Origin: Lachnospiraceae bacterium
GTDB taxonomy: Bacteria > Bacillota > Clostridia > Lachnospirales > Lachnospiraceae
Assembly: GCA_024691145.1 (NCBI GenBank)
Contig: JAILNW010000155.1
Coordinates: 1 to 7,545 of the forward strand
DNA: 7,545 bases
Direction: 5' to 3'
Shown here piece after piece: positions 1 to 5,557 of the stretch; the first letter of the stretch is position 1; each line of letters opens with the position of its first letter. Under the pieces are notes generated by a model. That model was not told the origin of the DNA, did no database searches, and saw nothing but the letters and a program-made list of their open reading frames with translations. Both the position numbers and the translations under genes were made by a program.

Positions 1-396
1 TACAAGTCAATTGATAAGATTGATGTATATACTATAGATGGTTATTATCCAGACAGCTATATAGTATATACTTTAACAGAAGAAAGATTGAAAGATGTTG
101 ATGTTGCGGTTCCTATCCTATATTGTTATTATGTATCAACAGTTATGGGAAGACTATGTGTAAGCAGAACAGATGTTAAGACAGAGGTTAAAGCATACAT
201 GACTAACACATCTAATAATCCGGGAATTATAGATTTAGTAAATGAAGTTAATGAAAGATGTGAGAAACTTAAAGCAGAGAATGCTGAGTATTCAGAGTTT
301 ATAAAGACAAGGAATCTTGATGGAACAACCAAGACTCCGCCAACTACGGAGCCACCTCAGCCACAGTCTACAGATCCTAATGCTGCAGTTGGATGA
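1..396 (+). CDS. C-terminal part of an unrecognised, probably exported protein (5' end outside the window)
   Basis: The frame is open from base 1 to the TGA at 394-396 and gives 131 residues, with no start needed inside the window. In-frame internal start-like codons, such as the TTG at 88, have no convincing ribosome site and cut through a continuous domain. The first half contains a Tyr-rich beta-type stretch (YYPDSYIVYTLTEE) followed by a region likely to be helical and rich in Asn, Glu and Lys (roughly residues 75-105). The last 25 residues are low complexity, rich in Thr, Pro and Gln, a common tail or linker composition in secreted Lachnospiraceae proteins. From memory it resembles the C-terminus of family-specific hypothetical exported proteins, but I cannot name a domain. 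A terminator follows 12 bases after the stop, so this ends its transcription unit. Coding is well supported; function is unknown. Confidence 0.75.
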   Translation, partial: YKSIDKIDVYTIDGYYPDSYIVYTLTEERLKDVDVAVPILYCYYVSTVMGRLCVSRTDVKTEVKAYMTNTSNNPGIIDLVNEVNERCEKLKAENAEYSEFIKTRNLDGTTKTPPTTEPPQPQSTDPNAAVG

Positions 397-408
397 TATT
401 ATGATATT

Positions 409-443
409 AAGAGTTGTCATTTTTATATGGCAGCTCTTTTTTT
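409..443 (+). terminator. Rho-independent terminator of the first gene
   Basis: AGAGTTGTCAT (410-420) pairs with ATGGCAGCTCT (427-437) through 11 positions, two of them G-U, around a six-base TTTTAT loop. The stem runs straight into seven Ts (437-443). It lies 12 bases after the stop of the partial gene. The T-run is also the left copy of the 9-bp direct repeat that borders the element at 444-632. Confidence 0.8.
435..443. repeat. Left copy of the 9-bp direct repeat (putative target-site duplication)
   Basis: TCTTTTTTT here is identical to 633-641, and both copies directly abut the terminal inverted repeats of the element at 444-632. The sequence is low complexity, which weakens the case somewhat. 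It coincides with the T-run of the upstream terminator. Confidence 0.55.
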
Positions 444-632
444 GTTACTATTCACGCATAACTTTCTCCTACAGGTCGCAGACCATCTGCTTCGCATATG
501 TCGCTGCTATGCAGCTTATGTCTGCGACTGTGGGGGAAAGTTCCTGCTTCACAGTCGCAGAATAATATGTATTAAAGCTTAACATGCAAGCATGTACGCT
601 TTAATCATATTATTCTAACCGTGAACAGTAAC
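444..632. mobile_element. MITE-like non-coding palindromic element with terminal inverted repeats
   Basis: The ends are 13-bp inverted repeats, GTTACTATTCACG (444-456) and CGTGAACAGTAAC (620-632), matching at 12 of 13 positions. An identical 9-mer, TCTTTTTTT, abuts each end (435-443 and 633-641), as expected of a target-site duplication. The 189-bp interior has no convincing gene but is packed with hairpins: 475-483 with 520-528, GCTGC/GCAGC at 503-515, 522-532 with 550-560 (11 bp perfect), 559-569 with 606-616, and 582-587 with 590-595. No transposase is present, so any movement would need one acting in trans. Nine-base duplications occur in several IS families, so the parent cannot be named. 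An alternative is an immobile structured intergenic repeat or compound terminator, since T-runs are common beside hairpins. Many similar copies elsewhere in the genome would settle it. Confidence 0.6.
475..560. repeat. Three-part repeat able to form two mutually exclusive hairpins inside the element
   Basis: GTCGCAGAC (475-483) is the exact reverse complement of GTCTGCGAC (520-528). The overlapping CTGCGACTGTG (522-532) is the exact reverse complement of CACAGTCGCAG (550-560). The first and third segments are therefore near-direct repeats (about 471-482 and 551-561, differing by one inserted G), and the middle one can pair with only one of them at a time. The 5' fold encloses a small GCTGC-TAT-GCAGC hairpin (503-515). 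Confidence 0.7.
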
Positions 633-641
633 TCTTTTTTT
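633..641. repeat. Right copy of the 9-bp direct repeat (putative target-site duplication)
   Basis: TCTTTTTTT matches 435-443 exactly. Because it follows the outer stem of the element (444-456 with 620-632), this T-run could also make the whole element act as a second terminator for + strand transcripts. Confidence 0.55.
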
Positions 642-650
642 CAAAATCTG

Positions 651-678
651 TTGTTTTACCTGAAATATGTGGTATAAT
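651..678 (+). promoter_or_regulatory. Sigma-A type promoter of the rluF-ligA-metA operon
   Basis: TTGTTT (651-656) serves as the -35 and a consensus TATAAT (673-678) as the -10, with a 16-bp spacer. A TG at 670-671, one base before the -10, makes it an extended -10 promoter. It begins 10 bases after the right flanking repeat of the MITE-like element. Initiation would be expected near 685, about 40 bases before the rluF start. No promoter-like or terminator-like break was seen before 5500, so it probably serves five genes. Confidence 0.7.
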
Positions 679-725
679 ATAAATGTTTGACAATCGGATT
701 ATAAAGAAAGGAATCACGGTGGCCA

Positions 726-1451
726 ATGCAGAAGGATTATATTAATGAAATAGAAGAAAGTATGAGAATAAACAAGTTTCTAAGTGATGCTGGTTATTGT
801 TCCCGAAGAGAAGCTGATAAATTAATTGAAGCAGGACGTGTATTTATAGATGGAATTCCTGCAAAAATGGGAGACAGAGTAACTAAGGATAACGAAGTAT
901 CATGTAATGGACAGGTTATAAAAAGAGAAGAAGAACTAATTCTTTTAGCATTTAACAAGCCCAAAGGAGTAGTTTGTACAACCACTGATAAACATAATGA
1001 AGTTAATATAGTAGATTATATTAATTATAAAAAAAGAATATATCCTGTAGGAAGATTAGATAAAGATTCCGAAGGTCTTATACTTATGACTAATGACGGA
1101 TATATAGTTAATAAGATATTAAAAGGTTCCAACATGCATGAGAAGGAATATGTGGTAAAGGTCAATAAAGACATTACAGATGCATTTATAAAAGGCATGT
1201 CTTCTGGAGTTCCTATTCTTGATACTGTTACAAGAAAGTGCAAAGTAGAAGCTATAGATAAAAGGACATTCAGAATAATTCTTACACAGGGACTAAATCG
1301 TCAGATACGACGCATGTGTGAGCATTTTGACTATAAAGTAACTGCTTTAAAAAGAGTCAGAATAATGAATATAAACTTAGGAAAACTAAGTACAGGGAAG
1401 TATAGAGAATTATCAAAAAATGAGATTGATGAATTAATAAGACAGCTATAA
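726..1451 (+). CDS. rluF: 23S rRNA pseudouridine synthase, RluF type (RsuA/RluB/E/F family)
   Basis: The enzyme isomerises a specific uridine in 23S rRNA to pseudouridine; E. coli RluF acts on U2604 and can also modify tRNA-Tyr position 35. Numbered from the ATG at 726, an S4 RNA-binding domain (about 13-60, with FLSDAGYCSRREADKLIEAG) is followed by the synthase domain. The catalytic Asp is D112 in GRLDKDSEGL. The late signature QGLNRQIRRMCEHF (188-201) and the RVRIMNINLG segment are what I associate with RluF rather than RluB or RsuA. Length is 241 residues from 726, or 229 from an in-frame ATG at 762 (MRINKFL), where most homologues begin. AAAGGA (707-712) lies 13 bases before 726 and GGTGG (718-722) only 3 before; 762 has just a weak GAAGAAAG. 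I keep 726 without much conviction. It is the first gene of the operon; ligA follows 22 bases after its stop. Confidence 0.88.
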   Translation: MQKDYINEIEESMRINKFLSDAGYCSRREADKLIEAGRVFIDGIPAKMGDRVTKDNEVSCNGQVIKREEELILLAFNKPKGVVCTTTDKHNEVNIVDYINYKKRIYPVGRLDKDSEGLILMTNDGYIVNKILKGSNMHEKEYVVKVNKDITDAFIKGMSSGVPILDTVTRKCKVEAIDKRTFRIILTQGLNRQIRRMCEHFDYKVTALKRVRIMNINLGKLSTGKYRELSKNEIDELIRQL

Positions 1452-1458
1452 TAAGAAT

Positions 1459-1465
1459 GGAAGGA
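1459..1465 (+). promoter_or_regulatory. Ribosome binding site deciding the ligA start
   Basis: GGAAGGA ends 8 bases before the ATG at 1474, the usual spacing. This favours that ATG over the adjacent TTG at 1471, which would only add one Met. Confidence 0.7.
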
Positions 1466-1473
1466 TCGATTTG

Positions 1474-3465
1474 ATGGACAGATATAAAGAACTGATAGAT
1501 ATTATTAATTATCATAATGACAGGTATTATAATCAGGATAATCCTGAGATTACTGACTATGAGTATGATATGCTTATGAAGGAACTGAAAAGCATAGAAA
1601 AGGAGCATCCTGAGTATGTTACTAAAGATTCTCCAACACAAAAGGTTGGAGGAACTGCAAAGAGAACAGCAGGAGTCCTTGTAAAACACAGAGTTCCTAT
1701 GCTTTCGTTACAGGATGTGTTCGATAAGGGAGAAGTATACGAGTTTGTTAACAATACCATTTCCCTGCTGGGAGAGGGTACAGAGTTTCTTGTTGAAACA
1801 AAGATAGATGGATTATCAATGGCCATAAGATATGAGAATGGCAATATGGTTACAGCCATAACACGTGGTGATGGAATTAATAATGGTGAGGATGTAACAG
1901 AGAATGCAAAGGTTATTAAGGATGTAAAGAAGAAACTTAAGAATCCTGTTGAATATATAGAGGTTCGTGGGGAAGTTTACATGACTAATGAGGCCTTTGA
2001 AAAAGTAAATGAAAGACAGCTTGAAAATGGCAAGAAAACCTTTGCCAATCCTAGAAACTGTGCAGCAGGAACATTAAGACAGTTAGACAGCAGAATAACA
2101 AAAGAAAGAGAACTTTCAATGTTTGTTTTTAATGTTCAGGAAACAAGAGGAATCGAATTTAAGACACATACAGAAGGATATGAATTCCTTAAGTCAAATG
2201 GCATAAAGGTTATAGAGAATTACTATGTATGTAAAACTGCAGATGAGGTCTGGGAAGCAATTGGAAAGATTGGTGAAAACAGAGGAAATCTTTTATATGA
2301 TATAGACGGGGCAGTTGTAAAACTTAATAATCTTGAAGACCGAAAGAAGTTAGGTGAAACAAGCAAGGTGCCTAAGTGGGCAATTGCATATAAGTATCCT
2401 CCAGAGGAAAAGGAAACAGTTTTAAAAGAGATAGAGTTAAGTGTTGGAAGAACAGGAAGGGTAACACCTACTGCCATCTTTGAACCTGTAAGACTATGCG
2501 GAACAACAGTTTCAAGGGCAACACTTCATAATCAGGATTATATAGACAATCTGGATCTTTGTATAGGTGATACTATAGTAGTATATAAATCGGGAGAGAT
2601 TATACCTAAGGTAAAAGAAGTTAATAAGTCTAAAAGACTAGCTGGTGCAATAAGATATAGTATACCAGATACATGTCCTGCCTGTGGAGCAAAGCTTATA
2701 AGGGATGATAACAGTGCTGATATAAGATGTACTTCAACTAATTGTCCTGCACAGTTAGAAAGACATATTATAAACTTTGTAAGCAGAGATGCCATGGATA
2801 TAAAGGGATTTGGAGAAAGATATGTTATAGAACTTATAAAGGAAGGATACCTTAAGGATATAAGCGATATTTATACCTTAAGGAATTATAAAGAAGAACT
2901 TATTGAAAAGGGTATTATAGGTAAGGAAAAGAATACAACAAAACTTTTAGATGATATTGAAAAGTCTAAAGGCAATGAACCATATAAGTTATTAACAGGA
3001 CTTGGAATACCTAACGTTGGAAAGCAGGCAGCAAAGGAACTTATGAAGAACTTTAAGTCATTTGATGCACTTATTGAAGCAGATATGGAGAAGTTAACTT
3101 CCATAAATGACATTGGAGAGGTAACAGCGGTAACAATATTTGACTTTTTCAGAAATAGTGATAATATATATATTGTATCGAAACTTAAAGAATACGGACT
3201 TAACATGCAAAGTGAAGAAGAAGATAATGGAAATAAGAAACTTGAAGGTTTGACTTTCGTTATAACAGGTACTTTGCCTACACTTGGAAGAAAAGAAGCT
3301 CAGGAGATGTTGGAAAAAGCTGGAGCAAAGGTTTCTGGAAGTGTCAGTAAGAAAACAAGTTATGTGCTTGCAGGAGAGGCAGCAGGAAGCAAACTTACAA
3401 AAGCTCAGGAACTTGGAATTAATATTATAGATGAGGAGCAGTTATATAAACTGCTTGGAGAATAA
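1474..3465 (+). CDS. ligA: NAD-dependent DNA ligase LigA
   Basis: LigA seals nicks in duplex DNA using NAD+ as adenylate donor and is the essential replicative ligase of bacteria. The 663-residue product is of normal length and has every domain in order. These are the NAD-binding Ia region (about 1-55, with YHNDRYYNQDNPEITDYEYD), the nucleotidyltransferase core with adenylated lysine K110 in KIDG and later RGEVY, DIDGAVVK and WAIAYKYP motifs, and an OB fold (about 315-395). Then come a zinc finger with Cys 401, 404, 419 and 424, helix-hairpin-helix repeats (about 440-560, including LGIPNVGKQAAKEL), and a C-terminal BRCT domain (about 589-663, starting LEGLTFVITGTL). The start is the ATG at 1474, 8 bases after GGAAGGA. 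No truncation or missing key residue was seen. It sits between rluF (22-base gap) and metA (24-base gap) in one probable operon, so expression is probably constitutive. Confidence 0.97.
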   Translation: MDRYKELIDIINYHNDRYYNQDNPEITDYEYDMLMKELKSIEKEHPEYVTKDSPTQKVGGTAKRTAGVLVKHRVPMLSLQDVFDKGEVYEFVNNTISLLGEGTEFLVETKIDGLSMAIRYENGNMVTAITRGDGINNGEDVTENAKVIKDVKKKLKNPVEYIEVRGEVYMTNEAFEKVNERQLENGKKTFANPRNCAAGTLRQLDSRITKERELSMFVFNVQETRGIEFKTHTEGYEFLKSNGIKVIENYYVCKTADEVWEAIGKIGENRGNLLYDIDGAVVKLNNLEDRKKLGETSKVPKWAIAYKYPPEEKETVLKEIELSVGRTGRVTPTAIFEPVRLCGTTVSRATLHNQDYIDNLDLCIGDTIVVYKSGEIIPKVKEVNKSKRLAGAIRYSIPDTCPACGAKLIRDDNSADIRCTSTNCPAQLERHIINFVSRDAMDIKGFGERYVIELIKEGYLKDISDIYTLRNYKEELIEKGIIGKEKNTTKLLDDIEKSKGNEPYKLLTGLGIPNVGKQAAKELMKNFKSFDALIEADMEKLTSINDIGEVTAVTIFDFFRNSDNIYIVSKLKEYGLNMQSEEEDNGNKKLEGLTFVITGTLPTLGRKEAQEMLEKAGAKVSGSVSKKTSYVLAGEAAGSKLTKAQELGINIIDEEQLYKLLGE

Positions 3466-3489
3466 TAAGAAAAGGAGTGGTATATAAAG

Positions 3490-4398
3490 ATGCCAATTAA
3501 AGTTATAGAGAATTTGCCAGCAAGGACTATACTTGAAAATGAGAATATATTCCTTATGGATGAATTAAGAGCTAATACTCAGGATATTCGTCCTCTTAAG
3601 ATTGCTATTCTTAATCTTATGCCATTAAAGGAAGATACTGAGGTTCAGCTTTTAAGATGTCTTTCTAATACATCATTACAGGTGGATATAACATTTTTAA
3701 CTACAAAGTCATATGTGGGAAAGAATACATCTGCATCACATCTTAACAATTTTTATCTTGTTTTTGATGATGTTAAAAATATTAAGTTTGACGGACTTAT
3801 TATTACAGGTGCACCTGTTGAAAATATGGAGTTTGAAGATGTGGCTTACTGGGAAGAGTTAAAGAATATTATGGACTGGTCAGAAAACCATGTAACATCA
3901 ACACTTTATATTTGCTGGGGAGCTCAGGCAGGACTTTATTATAAGTATGGAATAAAGAAGTATCCACTTGAAAAGAAGATTTCTGGAATATTTAATCATA
4001 GAACAATTAAAAGAAGGGAACCGCTTGCAAGGGGGTTTGATGATGTATTTCTTGCACCACATTCAAGATATACAACTGTTAAGACAGAGGATATTCTTAA
4101 GAATAAAGACCTTGAGATAATTGCAGAGTCTGACGAAGCAGGAGCTTTTATGATTCTTGGAAGACAGGGAAAGGATATCTTTCTTACGGGACATCCTGAG
4201 TATGACAGAGTCACTCTTGATAAAGAATATAAAAGAGACATTGGTAAGGGACTTAATCCAGAGATACCATATAATTATTATAAAGATGATAATCCAGAGA
4301 ACAAGCCTCTTCTTACATGGAGGGCACATTCCAATGCATTATACAGTAACTGGTTAAATTATTATGTATATCAGCAGACACCTTACAAATTAGACTAA
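3490..4398 (+). CDS. metA: Homoserine O-acetyltransferase, MetA family (acetyl-CoA type)
   Basis: This enzyme acylates the hydroxyl of homoserine, the committed step towards homocysteine and methionine. It is a 302-residue member of the MetA class-I-glutamine-amidotransferase-like family. The catalytic residues fall at the family's standard numbering: C142 in YICWGAQAG, H235 and E237 in LTGHPEYDR, with K163, S192 and R249 at the usual substrate-binding positions. Residue 111 is Glu (GAPVEN); work on Bacillus MetA showed that Glu here favours acetyl-CoA and Gly favours succinyl-CoA. So I call it homoserine O-acetyltransferase (EC 2.3.1.31), although automatic annotation often says succinyltransferase. 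AAAGGAG (3471-3477) lies 12 bases before the ATG, slightly far. No S-box or T-box leader fits in the 24 bases after ligA, so regulation, if any, comes from the operon promoter. A lipoprotein gene follows 18 bases after the stop. Confidence 0.94.
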   Translation: MPIKVIENLPARTILENENIFLMDELRANTQDIRPLKIAILNLMPLKEDTEVQLLRCLSNTSLQVDITFLTTKSYVGKNTSASHLNNFYLVFDDVKNIKFDGLIITGAPVENMEFEDVAYWEELKNIMDWSENHVTSTLYICWGAQAGLYYKYGIKKYPLEKKISGIFNHRTIKRREPLARGFDDVFLAPHSRYTTVKTEDILKNKDLEIIAESDEAGAFMILGRQGKDIFLTGHPEYDRVTLDKEYKRDIGKGLNPEIPYNYYKDDNPENKPLLTWRAHSNALYSNWLNYYVYQQTPYKLD

Positions 4399-4416
4399 AC
4401 AAGAGGAGAAGATATA

Positions 4417-4947
4417 ATGAAGAATTCAAGAAATATTTTATTAATGTTAATTTTTACTACTATGGCAGCAGTTGTTTGCTCATGTAATGACACAAAAGCA
4501 GTTGAGAAAAAGGAAGACAAACCAGCTGTTACTAAGGAGGCAGAAACTGAAACTACTGAACCAGAAGCTTCTGAAAACACAATGACACTTGTTGTTGAAG
4601 GTGAGCCTTTGGATGTTTACACAGTTGACCTTGATAAGGTTGAAGGTGAAGAAGAAGAAGGACTTATTCCTGTCCTTGATTACCTTAAAGAAAATGAAGG
4701 ATTAGAGTATGAAGCAAATGACAGCACATATGGAAAGTTTTTAACAAAGGTAAATGCTGCAGAGCAGAATGAAACTGAGAATCAGTATGTATATATTTAT
4801 ACTTCTGTTGAAAAAGATTATGATGTTTCTGATTATGCTACAACTAAGGACTATGAAGGTCTTACACTTAATTCATCAGGAGTTGGAGCAAGTGACCTTA
4901 CTTTAACAGATGATTGTGTAATTTATATTAGTGCAATTAAGTATTAG
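4417..4947 (+). CDS. Lipoprotein with a DUF4430-like (transcobalamin C-terminal-like) domain
   Basis: The 176-residue product starts with a lipoprotein signal peptide: basic MKNSRN, a hydrophobic stretch (8-20), then lipobox V-C-S-C with C23 as the likely lipidated cysteine. An acidic, Thr/Glu-rich linker (about 24-54) follows. The rest (about 55-176) has the layout I associate with DUF4430: a VEGEPLDVYTVD strand region, then LIPVLDYLKEN, STYGKFLTKVN, YVYIYTSVEKDYDVSDY and a Gly-rich end. DUF4430 resembles the C-terminal beta domain of animal cobalamin carriers, but bacterial members are mostly uncharacterised. It would be anchored outside the membrane. AGAGGAG (4402-4408) lies 8 bases before the ATG. 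The next gene, an S component, starts 3 bases after the stop, so the two are probably coupled and this may be a capture protein for its substrate. The domain assignment is by eye; cobalamin as ligand is inference. Confidence 0.75.
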   Translation: MKNSRNILLMLIFTTMAAVVCSCNDTKAVEKKEDKPAVTKEAETETTEPEASENTMTLVVEGEPLDVYTVDLDKVEGEEEEGLIPVLDYLKENEGLEYEANDSTYGKFLTKVNAAEQNETENQYVYIYTSVEKDYDVSDYATTKDYEGLTLNSSGVGASDLTLTDDCVIYISAIKY

Positions 4948-4950
4948 AAA

Positions 4951-5475
4951 ATGTATATAAAGCATATAAATAATAGTAAAAAAGTGGCATTTGTAGGAGT
5001 TATGGCTGCCATAATAGAAGCAGGAAAACTGATTCTTGCTTCTATTCCAAATGTGGAGGTTGTAACTTTACTATGTGCTTTGTATGGTTATTGCTTTGGA
5101 TTATTGGGACTGGAAGCTGTATATATATTTATTATAATAGAAACATTTGTGTGGGGGATTAGCACCTGGGTCATATCCTATCTTATTTACTGGCCTTTGG
5201 TGTGCATTGTATTTATGCTATTAAGAAAGACTAAGATGGACAACAGATTGTTATATGCTCTGATAGCCTGTGCATTGACTTTCTTTTTTGGAATATTGAC
5301 ATCTTTGGTGGATATAGGATTATTTTCAGGGCACTTTGACAATTTTTTTAAAAGATTTATGATATATTATCTTAGAGGAATTTGGTTTTATGTAGTACAT
5401 ATCATATGTAATGCAGTACTATTCGTTACTGTATTTAAAAATATTAAAAACAGAATATGCAAGTTTGTTATGTAA
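4951..5475 (+). CDS. ECF-type transporter S component (substrate-binding membrane protein), substrate unknown
   Basis: The 174-residue, very hydrophobic product has about six membrane segments (roughly 11-30, 36-52, 53-68, 72-91, 99-120 and 136-160) and a basic C-terminus. The start VAFVGVMAAIIEAGKLILA followed by IPNVEVVTLL and a Gly-rich turn matches the N-terminal pattern of energy-coupling factor S components, which bind a vitamin or cofactor and dock on a shared EcfA/A'/T module. No ATPase or T gene is nearby, as for group II systems. The ATG lies 3 bases after the lipoprotein stop and has no clear Shine-Dalgarno, suggesting translational coupling. An ATG at 5002 is too close to its AGGAG and would cut the first membrane segment. 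The pairing with a DUF4430 lipoprotein after metA makes a corrinoid a candidate substrate. Other vitamins or a non-ECF membrane protein cannot be excluded. Confidence 0.72.
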   Translation: MYIKHINNSKKVAFVGVMAAIIEAGKLILASIPNVEVVTLLCALYGYCFGLLGLEAVYIFIIIETFVWGISTWVISYLIYWPLVCIVFMLLRKTKMDNRLLYALIACALTFFFGILTSLVDIGLFSGHFDNFFKRFMIYYLRGIWFYVVHIICNAVLFVTVFKNIKNRICKFVM

Positions 5476-5500
5476 ACTATAAGCTGTTTAAAGTTATTTG

Positions 5501-5527
5501 CCCTGCTAAGTAAGCAGGGTTTTCTTT
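5501..5527 (+). terminator. Rho-independent terminator closing the rluF-to-S-component operon
   Basis: CCCTGCT (5501-5507) and AGCAGGG (5513-5519) form a perfect 7-bp GC-rich stem with an AAGTA loop, followed by TTTTCTTT. It begins 25 bases after the stop of the S-component gene. Only 30 bases then remain before the nuclease start. Confidence 0.9.
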
Positions 5528-5557
5528 ATTTCTGGAAGATTAAGGGGGACATGAATT

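Noticed and set aside
317..565. An 82-codon + strand frame running from inside the first gene into the repeat element
   Set aside because: It overlaps the real reading frame of the first gene, crosses a terminator hairpin and most of a palindromic element, and has no ribosome site or recognisable protein pattern.
444..632. CRISPR-like array
   Set aside because: The repeated segments are inverted and nested rather than evenly spaced direct repeats with unique spacers, and no cas gene is present.
642..725. Riboswitch or other structured leader before rluF
   Set aside because: Only about 40 bases lie between the expected transcription start and the start codon, and no conserved riboswitch core or terminator/antiterminator pair is visible.
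1357..1859. Minus-strand open frames of 100-110 codons across the rluF-ligA junction
   Set aside because: They lie opposite strongly supported genes, have hydrophobic low-complexity translations typical of antisense AT-rich DNA, and lack ribosome sites.
3466..3489. Methionine-responsive S-box or T-box upstream of metA
   Set aside because: The ligA-metA gap is only 24 bases, and it contains just the ribosome binding site.
5002..5004. Alternative ATG start for the S component preceded by AGGAG
   Set aside because: The spacing is only 2 bases and the start would remove part of the first membrane segment and its conserved N-terminal pattern.
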